The notes under the pieces were generated by a model. It did not search any database. It saw only the letters and a program-made list of their open reading frames with translations, and was not told the origin of the DNA. The translations under genes and the position numbers were made by a program. Below are positions 22,320-32,225 of a DNA stretch of 64,000 nt, in pieces. Within the stretch, counting starts at the first letter, position 1. Every line of letters starts with the position of its first letter. The stretch covers positions 92,953,263 to 93,017,262 of the forward strand of contig JARDYH010000007.1 of the NCBI GenBank assembly GCA_029215795.1, given 5' to 3'. The DNA is from Anniella stebbinsi (taxonomy: Eukaryota > Chordata > Lepidosauria > Squamata > Anniellidae).

Positions 22320-22653
22320 TGTATGGTAGAAAATCTAGAAATAGATTCAAGAGAGGGGTAGTTAATCTTGAAAGTGGATTCAAGAGAATGTAGAGAAGAG
22401 TTAGACCCACATGTATTGAGACGTTGTTTGTCAAATAGATCTGCCAAGTCAGAGTGATTTTTAAAAGGCAGAGGAGAGGTGTAACTTAGATAGAAGAAAA
22501 TTTTAAGGAAGCCTACCAATCATTGTGAGTGTTCCACATCCTGATCAGTTCCTGTATCAATAGCCCACTAATTATCAAGAAAGGCCAGCGTGGCTAAGAA
22601 ATCCTTGTAAACAGGCATGCACCACAGCCAATTTGGTGATGCCAGTACAGTGA

Positions 22654-22856
22654 ATGCCTAAAAGAGGAAAAAAAGCCTTAAAAGCAGAGGGCACCCAGAT
22701 GAAGAGGTCCCTAGAGGCAGAGAGAAGGAAAGTGAGGGCACGCAAGTCAAGAAAAGAGTTAAAACTCCCCAGAGCCTTTGCCCAGGATGGAGAAGATGAA
22801 TTGTCACCGCCACAGCCACCATATAGCCAGCTTTGCAAGCACCCCAACCAAGTCCA
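22654..22856 (+). pseudogene. gag: gag relic, proline-rich segment
   Basis: A basic stretch followed by SPPQPPYSQL, which recalls the late-domain region of gamma-type Gag between matrix and capsid, although it is not a strict PPxY. The frame then runs into sequence that is not Gag but reverse transcriptase (see the next entry). Confidence 0.45.
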
Positions 22857-23030
22857 TCAGCTTGTATCCAGTTGAAAAGAAAGACTCAGGCCAGTACAAA
22901 CCAGTACATGATCTACGCGCTGTGAACTCAAGAGTAGAACCATTGACTCCACTGGTTGAGGACCCTCCTCAACAGACTGCCACCTGACATGAAATGGCAC
23001 AATGTCCTAACAGATTTGTGTGCAAAGAGA
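22857..23030 (+). pseudogene. pol: Displaced reverse-transcriptase N-terminal piece inside the gag region
   Basis: Translates to LYPVEKKDSGQYKPVHDLRAVN and a following RVEPLTP block, the start of the gamma-type reverse-transcriptase fingers domain (family pattern LPVKK...YRPVQDLREVN). After a frame change near 22960 it goes on as LPPDMKWHNVLTDLC, the segment that leads to the first catalytic Asp. This lies about 1.3 kb upstream of the capsid relic, so it is out of the normal gag-pol order. Confidence 0.8.
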
Positions 23031-24275
23031 GCAGCATGAGAGATGGTCCCAATCCTGTATCCCGAAGCCTGTGCGTATACAAGCTTCACCAGTGCAGACA
23101 CGCCAGTCTACAAAAAGGCTTAACCAGCCGAGTCTCCAAGCCCCACGGGCTGAAGAGAAAAATAGAAGCAGGAAGCCAGGGAAACGTCTCCCGAGTAAAG
23201 GAGACAGACCTGCAGAGAGAGCAGGCTCAGTAAATGTATGCAGTTTATGTATACAAAGGATGAAGAGGCATTGCAGCGGGCAATGGCTTCTCCCCTGGTT
23301 CGAGATGGCGTGCAAAGAAGCAGGGACAGGGACCCAGAAAGAGAGATGATGTCAGAACTCCAGTATGGCAGTGAAAGCAGCACGGATGGCAGACCGATTG
23401 AGTGCTTTGGCAAAGAGGAAGCAGATCGGGAGCCGAGGAGAGAGGTGAAGAGTCAATGCCCCCATTGAGCTGAATCCAGCGAAGTAGGCAGCGCGACCAA
23501 TGCTCAGAAACTAAGCTGCAAAGTGAGAGGTGCTTTTATGGCAAAGTAATAAAAAACTCTCAAACGAGATTGTTCAAAGTTAGCAGCTGAGAATCCCCCC
23601 CTGACCAGAGCATTGATGGAAGCGGCAACGGCTGTTCTCATTAGCATTCCTCCAACTGAAGCGATGTCAGCGGAGGAGAAGTAAAAGTATGCAGACGCGA
23701 GAGCAGGGGCTAGAAGACAAGAGTTTTCCCGATGACTGCGTCCTTTTGAAGCCCTGCATGGTGTGTATAACTATGTAGTTTGGAAAGTGGCAAGGTGATG
23801 CTGAGATCCAATTTTGCCATCCCCTCAAACAATGTTCCATTCTGCCCCGACGCCCCACTGGTTGCTGAGTCACCAGAAGCTACTCAAACTAGCGCCCCAG
23901 CGTTTTCACGGCCAACGCACTCAGCAACAGGGAGGAAAGTTGAAACTTGTGCTTCAAGCAACATTGAAGGTGCAAGAGTGGCGGAACCCAGTTCCCATAG
24001 ATCTCAATGCAGTTACCCCAGATGAAATGTCACTGAAATCACTGACTGAAGACCCCCATACAAATGGCTGATTTGTGAGAAAATGCCATAGACACGTATA
24101 GTCTCACATGGCAGAACCTAAGAGTCTTAGAAAGCCCTCTGTATGGTACAGAAGAGAGAGGGCGCCTACATCAGGCCATGGGGCAACAACTGAGAGATCT
24201 AGCAGCTGCAGATGAGACATGTAGGATCCCCAATGAGACCCTCATAATGTGAACCATGAGTAGAGGCGTCAAGAG
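23031..24275 (+). pseudogene. gag: Decayed gag-region sequence
   Basis: Purine-rich sequence with many stops in all frames. Near 23960-24050 one frame has a WRNPVPIDLNAVTPDE segment, and 24095-24230 has WQNLRVLESPLYG and MGQQLRDLAAADETC. Both look like capsid-type Gag in different frames. Nothing is intact. Confidence 0.45.
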
Positions 24276-24527
24276 TTGTGCCAATTGACCACAAGAGAGA
24301 TTCAGAGAGCAGCCAGGAAAGCTATGAATACGTCTGAAGTAGCTGAAGTGATGCAGGGTCCAAAAGAATCCCCAAGGGCTTTTATGGAAGGACTAAAAGA
24401 AGCCTATCGACAATACTCCCCAGTGGACCCAGATGAGGCTGCCAACAGACGTACAGTGAACATGTCCCTTGTGAGTCAAGCTACAGAGACATACAGGAAG
24501 AAACTCCAGAAATGTGAGAGAGTTTAA
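24276..24527 (+). pseudogene. gag: gag capsid relic with major homology region
   Basis: An open frame of 83 codons carrying VMQGPKESPRAFMEGLKEAY, the gamma-type capsid block that contains the major homology region (family pattern QGP.ESP..F...L.EAYR.Y.P.DP). It continues with ATETYRKKLQKCE, matching the C-terminal capsid helices. It places the retrovirus in the gamma-like group. It ends at a stop just after and has no start of its own. Confidence 0.88.
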
Positions 24528-25790
24528 GATAGAAGCCCAGACATGCAGTTTAAAAGTCAGAAAATAAAAAGGCAGAGAAAGTAGCAAGCAGAAGGGAATA
24601 TAGATGAAGGAAAAGTCGATGTAAAGACTGTGAAGACAGTGGCAACTCCCTAAGACCACGGCGACTCCTTGAGAGACAAGAGATGAATGCAGACCAAGAG
24701 GAATTGGATTTTGGCTATAGGAGAAAAGGCGAGAAGTTTAGCAAACTTCAGTGTGGCAAGAGATGAAAGTGAAAAGAAAGAAAAAGACACAGCCCAAGAC
24801 TTCAGAAGCACAGGGGCCAGATGCTACAAAAATTGTTCCTCATCAGACTCGAAGGTCTAAAGAGGCTCTAGGTGCCAAAAAGAGGGGAAAATTAGACAGT
24901 GAAAAGTCTAATCAACAAGTTGAGCAACTGAAGCCCAGAAAAGAGCAAACGCAGTAAGGAAGCAATCTATGCTGGCAACAAGAATCATGACGTGAGGAAG
25001 ATCCCTGGTTGTGATCCTGAGCCTGTCGAGAAATTACAACCCCAAGCCAAGAATGCTAAAGCATTAGAAAAGCCAGTTTTGCTAAAAGAATCAAGATTAA
25101 AGCTATAGAGTCAAGTTGCAAACCCCACTTGTGTAGAAAAAGCAACTTGAGAGGAAAATGCAGACTGTTTGCTTGAATTCCTTTAAGGTGGACCAGGAGT
25201 AATGGGATTACTCAAAGGTTTTCCACGTCTGTCTTCTCCTTGGCAAAATAAAGCAATAGAAAGAAAGAAGGCAGGGGGAGGGAGCAGAAAGAGTTAAAGC
25301 CTTGAGCTGGAGCAGAGTCTGCCAGAGAAGAGCGTTTAACCTTACCCCCCATTGAAAGCAATAAGAAGAAACGATACAGAGAAATTTAAGGAGGACTGAC
25401 AGAATTAGCATAAACATACTGCCTGCAAGGCATAGTTTTGGAAGTCATAATGCCAGGGCTTACGAGATAAGAAAGTCCAAAAGGACAAGCCCTGTCAGAA
25501 GCTGTGACCCTAAACGCGAAAAGTAGCAGTAATGTATTGTCTGATACTGCTAAATAAAACCAGAAGGCTGAGCCCAAGAGGAAGAGCTAATTCTGTACAC
25601 ACCAGTCCTGCAAACTCAAGAACCTCCAAGCAAGACTGACCTTTGAGAGAGACAGAAGTTTCGAGTTCGAGGTCCCACACGAAGGAGATGTCTGTACAGT
25701 ATCCATGCCAAACATGGATGGCAGTATAAGCTGTTATGGGAAAGAAGTGGCCAGCCGATAGCCATTATGCCCCCCATGATTGAATTGACA
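24528..25790 (+). pseudogene. Decayed gag end, nucleocapsid and early pol region
   Basis: A charged, Lys/Glu-rich stretch (24540-24957) fits the end of Gag. Around 24968-25015 the translation IYAGNKNHDVRKIPGC recalls a zinc knuckle (spacing of Gly, His and a final Cys) that has lost at least one Cys. Protease and the first part of reverse transcriptase are expected next, but they are not recognisable in any frame and stops are frequent. Confidence 0.45.
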
Positions 25791-26175
25791 GATGTTCCAG
25801 AGAGTGTGTGGATCCCAGAGAGAAGATGGGAAACGAGCCCTGTTGCCAGAGCAAGTGCAAGCAATTTGTAATATTGCACCACCCGCCACAAGGCGAGGAC
25901 TGAGAGCCTTCTTAGGAATGGTGGGTTACTGTCGGCTCTGGATCATAGATTATGCTACACATGGGCAGCCACTCTACAAAGCAACGGAAGGGAAAGACAC
26001 AGACCATGTTTATCTGGGGCACAGAGCAACAAAGAGGCTTTGAAGAATTAAAGCATCAGCTAACACATGGACCCAACCTGTCCAAACCCTTCCAATTATA
26101 TGTTACAGAGAAGAGAGAAATCAAAGCAAATCCTCACACCAGAGACAGGAGAGATTGGGGAGCCGAAAATAGCTG
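25791..26175 (+). pseudogene. pol: pol relic: reverse-transcriptase thumb/connection
   Basis: Two overlapping frames encode LLPEQVQAICNIAPPATRRGLRAFLGMVGYCRLWI and then GTEQQRGFEELKHQL...LSKPFQLYVTEK. These follow the gamma-type pattern of the segment after the polymerase core (family words REFLGTAGFCRLWIP and KPFELFVDEK). A frameshift near 26020-26040 separates them. RNase H is not recognisable downstream, so a large part of pol is missing before the integrase relic. Confidence 0.88.
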
Positions 26176-26499
26176 ACAGGAGACTCTAGTGAAGACGCTC
26201 CAGAGAAATACACCCACGGGCTCCCACTACAGCTGAACTCAGAAGCGCACCCGTTGATAGTGTGAGAGACAATGAGGTCTCTAAAGCATTGAGTGGAGAC
26301 TGCAAGTTGAGAAAAATAAACTGAACTACTGGAGACCTACTGACTAGAGTTTGCTGTTGCCATAGATATTGATCAGGATGCCAAACACTCCCAAAGTAAA
26401 GAGTAAATTGACCTCCTTTTTGAGGCCATGAATGGTAGCCCTCCCAGTAGTCCCATAGGCAAAGTGCATTGCAGAGGTAAGGAAGAATTTAAACTAGAA

Positions 26500-26758
26500 A
26501 GTGCCTTACCTCTTACAGAAAAAGGTACATAATATCGAGCCGGGAGACTGGGTTTATGTGAAAAAGTGGAAAACAGATTCTTTAAAACCAGGATGGTCAG
26601 GCCCACACCAAGAAATGCTGGTTACTCCAACTGCTATTAAATGTTTTGGTTTTAAATCCTGGACACATTACAGCAGAGCAAAACGTGCTGAGGCACCGGG
26701 ACAGTGGAAGGCCAGCCCAGTGAAGGGAACTCTAAGGGTTAAACTGAAGGAATCTTAA
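26500..26758 (+). pseudogene. pol: pol relic: integrase C-terminal domain
   Basis: The frame reads EPGDWVYVKKWKTDSLKPGW followed by SGPHQEMLVTPTAIKCFGF and ends KLKES at a stop. It matches the SH3-like C-terminal domain of gamma-type integrases (family pattern PGD.VWVRR....L.PRWKGPY.VLL.TPTALKV.G). The zinc-finger and catalytic core domains are absent, so no integrase can be made. Confidence 0.9.
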
Positions 26759-26810
26759 AGCGACTGCCTGACCCAAGCGACCCCCCTTACCGAGAGCTGA
26801 CACTCTGTGG

Positions 26811-26826
26811 AGAGAGAGAGAGAGGG
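26811..26826. repeat. Short (GA)n run in provirus
   Basis: A small GAGAGA run between the pol end and the env start. Confidence 0.6.
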
Positions 26827-26923
26827 AAGAAAGCATCAGCTCAAAGGAGCTGTCACACCGGAAGCTGACAGCCTCCTCTGACGAAGATTCATCACATTGG
26901 ACTATCTAAATGAACTTTATGTC

Positions 26924-27082
26924 ATGATTGATGGGCCACTGATTATAGTTTTGATCATAGCATTAGCTGTAGTTGGAATAACAATAGTGTGTTGTTTCAG
27001 ACCAGAACAGTTTCTTGGCAGATCTCGCCAAAATGTGCTCCCTCTTTTGGTTGTTAACCCTGATAGCCATATGTTTGAGTAA
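26924..27082 (+). CDS. Possible small one-span membrane ORF upstream of env
   Basis: 52 codons from an ATG at 26924. It encodes a short start (MIDGPL), a hydrophobic run of about 20 residues (IIVLIIALAVVGITIVCC) and a polar tail. It overlaps the env start by about 50 bases in another frame. It could be the remains of an older env leader, a small accessory protein or chance. No similar protein is known to me. Confidence 0.25.
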   Translation: MIDGPLIIVLIIALAVVGITIVCCFRPEQFLGRSRQNVLPLLVVNPDSHMFE

Positions 27083-28412
27083 ACCTGTAGAAAAAGAAGA
27101 ACCAAATCTGTGGATTCAAATCGTGAAGCAAACAGCAGCAGTACTCAATAATAATAATAATAAATCTTGTGTAATCTGTGCACTGACTCCCAAATCTCAT
27201 CAAGATGGACTGCCGTTTTTGCCCATCCCCCTTAACAGAACAGGGATTGTGGCAGATTGGGGGTTTCAAGAGGTGCCTTTCAAATATGCACACTATAATT
27301 CCAGCAGAGCCCTCAAAGTAGTTCCCTTGTCAGGACAAATTTGCATTTCACAAAATGGTTCTGGGATGTTTGTAGGCAAGTCAGAATGTCAAGAGACTTG
27401 GTATTCTGACCAAGTAGCCCCCAGGGAAGGAACCTGGAATTGTAACATTTTAAAAAGAGTGCTTTTTAAATATTGTGGCTGCTCTTTGGGTAAAGAATGG
27501 ATGCATACTTGGGGGAGGAACTGCACCCACTACAGTAGTGGGGTCCGTATGGAAAGGCCTGCCTCAATGATTTCCCTGACCCTCGCTCTCCTCCTGTCCA
27601 GAGACAAAGGACACAAACACCACTTGTGGTGGATTTGCGGGGAATGGGCTTTCAAACAATTACCTCAAAATTGGAAAGGGAGTTGTTATTTGGGAATTGT
27701 GGTTCCAGGATTGTGGATGGTTTCCCCTGACACTTCCCCTGACATCTATATGAGAAAAAGGAGATCTTTAGATCTAAAAAGCATAGCAGGAGGAGGAAAT
27801 CAGAAATGGGGAAGTGAAGAATGGCCGGCTGAACGCATAGTAGAGTGGATAGGTCCTGCTACCTGGGAATCTAACGTAGGCGGCAGGACCAGCCACTATT
27901 TGACAAATAGACTCATACGTTTACAAGCAGTAGTAGAAATCATGGCCAATCACACAGCTGATGCTTTAGATTTAATCGCAACCCAACTAACACAGCTCAG
28001 AACAGCTACTTTACAATTAAAATTGGGATTAGATTATGTATTGGCAGTGCAGGGCGGTCTTTGTGTTGCCCTAAATTTTTCTGACTGTTGTTTTCAAATA
28101 GATGACAATGGAGAAGTTATAAAAGGCTTAGCAAAAAACATAAAAGAAGTAGCTCATGTGCCGGTCCAAGATTGGAATGGATGGAGTTTTGATTGGATCA
28201 CATCATGGCTTCCAAATCTTAGATGGCTTAAAACCGCATTTTTGGTATTTTGCTTGGTTGTGATTCTGATTTGCATTTTGCCTTGCTGTATCCCGTGTTT
28301 CATGGCTTTGGTAACACGAATAGTGAATTCCATTGTAGAACGCAAAATATATTCTCATTATGTATCATTAGCTATGCAAGATGATGTAACACATGAAGAA
28401 GTAGAAAAGTAG
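27033..28412 (+). CDS. env: Envelope glycoprotein, open reading frame
   Basis: 459 codons from ATG 27033; the frame is open six codons upstream without another ATG, and this Met starts a clear signal peptide (residues 1-16). Surface subunit: CVIC motif at 46-49, possible N-glycosylation sites at 68, 89, 108 and 163, and the conserved-looking block WICGEWAFKQLPQNWKGSCYLG (199-220; described, not used further). RKRR at 241-244 is a furin-type cleavage site. Transmembrane subunit: heptad-like helix about 296-340, a Cys pattern C344-x7-CC (352-353), sites at 306 and 348, and a membrane span at 402-427 with a ~30-residue tail. Oddities: no strongly hydrophobic fusion peptide follows the cleavage site, and the Cys spacing is x7 where x6 is usual. 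It would serve cell entry; whether it is expressed or functional is unknown. Confidence 0.9.
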   Translation: MCSLFWLLTLIAICLSKPVEKEEPNLWIQIVKQTAAVLNNNNNKSCVICALTPKSHQDGLPFLPIPLNRTGIVADWGFQEVPFKYAHYNSSRALKVVPLSGQICISQNGSGMFVGKSECQETWYSDQVAPREGTWNCNILKRVLFKYCGCSLGKEWMHTWGRNCTHYSSGVRMERPASMISLTLALLLSRDKGHKHHLWWICGEWAFKQLPQNWKGSCYLGIVVPGLWMVSPDTSPDIYMRKRRSLDLKSIAGGGNQKWGSEEWPAERIVEWIGPATWESNVGGRTSHYLTNRLIRLQAVVEIMANHTADALDLIATQLTQLRTATLQLKLGLDYVLAVQGGLCVALNFSDCCFQIDDNGEVIKGLAKNIKEVAHVPVQDWNGWSFDWITSWLPNLRWLKTAFLVFCLVVILICILPCCIPCFMALVTRIVNSIVERKIYSHYVSLAMQDDVTHEEVEK

Positions 28413-28604
28413 ACATAGTTAAGAATGTATCTAATTTCTGTTTTGCACTCTACACATGCTCTAAACCCTGCTAGCAGCTTGTGAGGCACAAAGAACAATG
28501 AATGACTATAGACAGGATGAATGTAACTAACAGTAATTTTTTTTCTGTAACCTTATGCTTTTTAAGTATAGTAAAGAACCAATGCAAAGATAAGATTAGT
28601 TCTT

Positions 28605-28616
28605 TAAAGAGGGGAA
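28605..28616 (+). promoter_or_regulatory. Polypurine tract
   Basis: AAAGAGGGGAA directly before the TG of the 3' LTR, the usual primer for plus-strand DNA synthesis. Confidence 0.88.
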
Positions 28617-29155
28617 TGTGACATGAAATTAAGAAGAAAAAAAATTAATTAATGTTTGCCTCTCTGCCCTGAAACCCCCAAATTCCTTACAGGGCAGATG
28701 GTCTTAAGTATCGGCAAGTACCTGTGATTTACAGACAATAGATCAATATCAAGGTGACAAGTAGTTAGCTTAATGAGAGGAGCTGGCAATTCAAAAGATG
28801 CTTTGTTTTGTTTCCAGTCGAGAGGCCTCCCGGCTATCTTGTCTCTGGAATGTTGCGATTGACCTTGCTTTTTTGCATTTCTGTAACTGCTTGCAATAGA
28901 AGCATTATTTCTTCTCCCCCTCCCCTATTTCTTAGTTGAAAGAAGTTTCTAGACACGTACGTCACAAGAGGGGTGTTTCTTTTCATGCCAAGAGAGTAAA
29001 AACCTTTGTCTATGTTGGTTAAGGGCGGTTCCTCTGAACTTTGGCCATGAGGCAGGAGGAAACCGTCTCAGCGCTGATTTCTCTCAATTAATAAAACTGA
29101 GTTGGACCCTCCTCCTTGCTATCTGAGTGTGATTTTTAAGTAATTCCAGGTAACA
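28617..29155 (+). repeat. 3' LTR of the provirus
   Basis: 539 bp. AATAAA at 29090-29095 matches the signal in the 5' LTR at a constant offset of 7517. Followed by the target duplication aggc. Confidence 0.95.
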
Positions 29156-29159
29156 AGGC

Positions 29160-30340
29160 TTGCGCCCAAATTAAGCGCACCTAGGATCGCAGCCACAAAC
29201 ACGCAACCCTTTGCCTTGAGATTGCAAGCTCCTGCATCCACCCCGTCGCCGCGTGTCTTTGCAAGCCGCCTCGCGCACCTCCTGCAGGGCCAGCCACGCA
29301 GCCAAAGCTGCCTCGACTGTGCAGGCGCCCAGAAGCGGCAGCCGGGTGGCGTCTTCCAGCCAGCAATGCACAGATGTAGGAACAGGTTAGAGAGACATTC
29401 AGGTTGAATGGCTGACAATTCCAGGGAATCCTTAAAAAAAACAAAAACTTTTCTTTTTCACCCCGGGGGTGGTCCTGTGTGCGCTTAAAATGTCTCCTGT
29501 ACCATTATTGTGGATGGGTGGGTAGGTGGAGGGCATATCGAGGTAATGACCTGGCATTATCTAGGTTAACATCCCAACAAAGGAGAACATGGATGTATCA
29601 TTGGATGCACCCACAAGCCTTCCAATGGCAGATTTCCCCCTCCCAAATCAACCATGGTAAATTGATTAAAGAGGGCCTGAGTGTCTAAGGACGCTTGCAA
29701 AACTTCCCTCTTTATTATTGTTATTTTAAAAAAGCATTAAGATTAGCAGAACAAATTTATTCCCAAGTTATTCTCTTTCAGAAAGCGTTCTTCTTGCTCC
29801 GCCCCGCCAAACAATACAGGGACTAAAGATTGTACTGGCAGCCAGCTCTGTAATTTCAGCTGCCACCCTGGGAACAAGTCCCATTGAACTCAATGGGGTT
29901 TACTTCTGAGTAGACAGGACTACCATTGCACTGACACAGGTGGGTCTGCAAAATGGTCACGTTCAGTCCTGCCGTGCAGCCAGGTCTTGCCAGGTTGAAG
30001 CACCAGGACTTTGTGATTAACAGGGACATCTCTGTTCCCTCTGATCTTAGCTGGGGGAAATGAATTTGTTCAGCAAAATGCAAAGTATTTTGGGGTGGCC
30101 ACGTCTTGAATGGGCAATTAAGACCCAATACTTTGATAAAACAGCTGCTCCTGGTGGAGATAAACCTGCTAGAATTGGTTAATTGATATTGATCAATGCA
30201 GCTGCCTGGATTTTTGGCCTCTCCTTGGGGGGGGGGGGGTGTTTATGGCACCCATCATGATGAGCATCAGTACCCTGATCAAGATGATAATTTTGTGGCG
30301 AGTAGCTTGTCTGCCAAGTTCTTCCCTTTCCCACAGGCTG
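29160..30340. other. Mostly unannotated stretch
   Basis: The first 200 bp after the provirus are CpG-rich (29160-29350). The words CCCATTGAACTCAATGGGG and TTCTGAGTAGACAGG at about 29880-29925 belong to a short dispersed repeat also seen at 20085 and 31395. A G-run lies at 30229-30238. No gene seen. Confidence 0.4.
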
Positions 30341-30822
30341 CCCCCCCAAAAAAAACATAATTTTTTTTTTTTAAAGGCCCATGCAGGTAAGTGGGGGGGG
30401 CTCTCCTGCCTCCCGCCTCGGGCTCCTTACCTGCAGGGGCATCCACTTCCCTCCAGTGCTCGAATCTACTGAGAAACAGGCTTCGCGGCCTGTCCCTCAG
30501 TAGCGCGCCGGGTGATGATGTCATCGCCTGGCGCACTACTGAGGGACAGGCCGCAAAGCCTGTCTCTCAGTAGATTTGAGCACCGGAGGGAAGTGGATGC
30601 CCATGCAGGTAAGTGGGGGGGGGGGTCCTCTCGCCTGGCGCTCCTTACCTGCAAGGCAGCCGCTTCCCTCCAGTGCTCGAATCTACTGAGAGACAGGCTT
30701 CGCGACCTGTCCCTCAGCATGACCCCCGCAGCACCGGTTTGCCCCTGCCGCCCCCCAGTTGGCCCTGATCGCCCCAGGTTTCCCGGTTAGGACTGGGAAA
30801 CCCCGGGCAATCTGGTCACCCT
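30341..30822. mobile_element. GC-rich palindromic hAT-like sequence (family D relative)
   Basis: Contains hairpin units of CTACTGAGAAACAGGC and their mirror, around a dyad near 30500-30540 (GGTGATGATGTCATCGCC), and repeated GCAGGTAAGTGGGGG words on both strands, as in 11390-13837 and 57302-58587. The right end CTGGTCACCCTA looks like a family A terminus, so the copy may be a composite. The left end is not clear. Confidence 0.65.
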
Positions 30823-31083
30823 AGATGGCTACCAATTTGGATGGTTTTAAAGTGGAATTAGACAAATCCATGGAGAATAAAGCTATCAGTGGCTATAAGG
30901 TACCTTCTGTACTCAGCTTGCTTATGTACACCAGTTGCTGGGGAACACAACTGGAAGGTTGCTATTGCTCTCATGTCCTACCTGTGGAGTTCCCACAGGC
31001 AGCTAGTTGGCCATTGTGTGAACAGAGTGCTGGACTAGATGGACCCTTGGTCTGATCCAACCTCAGGGCTTTTCTTATGTTCT
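30823..31083 (+). repeat. Dispersed repeat ending in CTAGATGGACCCTTGGTCTG
   Basis: The end of this block (31035-31083), with 'ggtctgatccaacctcagg' and 'tcttatgttct', is a repeat tail seen again in related form in the SINE at 47671-48355 (GGTCTGACTCAG ... TTCCTATGTTCC). The upstream part includes 'tggaattagacaaatccatgg'. The family is not named here. Confidence 0.55.
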
Positions 31084-32062
31084 CAACTTCGAAGAAAAGA
31101 GGTCCTGGGCTTTAGCCTTGTGTAAGAGCCCTGCCCCCTGCTCTGGGAGGAACCAAAGATCCCTTAATTCTACATGAGGGGACCAGGCTCCATCTGTTTT
31201 TTGGTGAGAAAGACACTCTGTATATGCCCAGGGAGACTTTATTTCATAGCTGTTCCTTTAAAAGTGGGGCCACCGATGGGGAGGAGGAGGAGCAGTGAAG
31301 CTAGAAGTCCAAGATCACCTGCAATGTTTTTTCTTCTTCTCGCACTACACTGATCCACTCCTGTTCTTACAAGGTTCTGTTAGTTGAACTTAAATCCCAT
31401 TGAAATCAATGGGTCATGGTAGTCATGGGTTCAGGTAAGTTCTATTGAAGTTCAACCAACTTAGTCAGGCTCCAACCCAACTTCTTCCATTCTCACAATG
31501 CAACCCCAGCTGACTCTAATAACATTGCAGGACTTGCTCTGCAGTCAATCACACTTTCCAGAATATGATAATAATCTCCATCATTTATCTATCCGGTCAA
31601 CAACCGGCATCCCTCTTTTTTCCTCTTATGTGCATCCTACAAGCTGATCAAGGAGAATCAATCCCTCCCCCCCCCCCCCTGGGCTTGGCTGTTTTATTCT
31701 CTTTTCAGTTCAGTTTGAATTATATGTTTTGTTTCCCATTGCCTCCTGCAATCCACACTCTGGAATTTCGGGAGGGGAGGGGTCACAGCTGTTACACCCC
31801 TTACGCCACACAGTAATTATATTTTCCAATCTGTTGCTATGCAATAGAAAATCATTTTCCGCCATCTGTCCTTGTCCACTTCTTCACAGTAAATGAGAAG
31901 GAAAAAAGGTAAAGCTGCCTCAGCTCCTGAGCACGGAGTCCAGTTTTATTCCCCCCCCCAACGGTGACATATTTCAGCTAGGGATCAATCCCAGGAGGAC
32001 TTATTTTCAGACCTCAATCCTGGATAGTATGTCATATGTTACAGCTAATATGAAAAAATAAT
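31084..32062. other. Unannotated stretch
   Basis: No gene. A short dispersed repeat word (CCCATTGAAATCAATGGG) is at 31398. C-runs lie at 31666-31678 and 31952-31961. Confidence 0.4.
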
Positions 32063-32225
32063 ACTTCATGATCACATAGTGCTTTCAAGCATTCAAAGGT
32101 ACTTTCTTGTTGCAATCTTTACAACAACCCAGTGAGGCAGGGCAGTATTATTGCAGAGGAGTGACTGAGGCCAAGAGAGAGGGCTTGCCTAAGGCAACCT
32201 AGTGAGTGTATGGGAACATCTTGAA
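32063..32225 (+). mobile_element. Ancient MIR-like (CORE-SINE) fragment
   Basis: Shows the MIR order: CACATAGTGCTTTCAA, then TTTACAACAACCCAGTGAGGC, GTATTATT, GAGTGACTGAGGCC and GCTTGCCTAAGGCAACCTAGTGAGTG. The head with the tRNA boxes is lost. Confidence 0.6.

Larger units (their letters stand above)
21100..29155 (+). mobile_element. Gamma-type endogenous retrovirus, complete provirus
   Basis: Two 539-bp LTRs (21100-21638, 28617-29155) begin TGTGACATG and end AACA, and the 4-bp duplication aggc flanks the insertion (21096-21099, 29156-29159). The PBS TGGTGCCGTGACTCGGAT at 21644-21661 pairs with tRNA-His. A polypurine tract lies directly before the 3' LTR. The interior (about 7.0 kb) has gag relics, an out-of-place reverse-transcriptase piece, pol relics and one open env. 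A 4-bp duplication, the Gag capsid type, the SU/TM layout and the PBS all fit gamma-type retroviruses. Reading the LTRs side by side I found no difference, so the insertion should be recent, in contrast to its decayed gag and pol. Confidence 0.95.

Noticed and set aside
21956..22519. 187-codon minus-strand frame
   Set aside because: It is antisense to the retroviral leader and gag start; no domain is visible.
27033..28412. Env as a host syncytin gene
   Set aside because: It is still inside a complete provirus with seemingly identical LTRs; domestication cannot be claimed from one copy.
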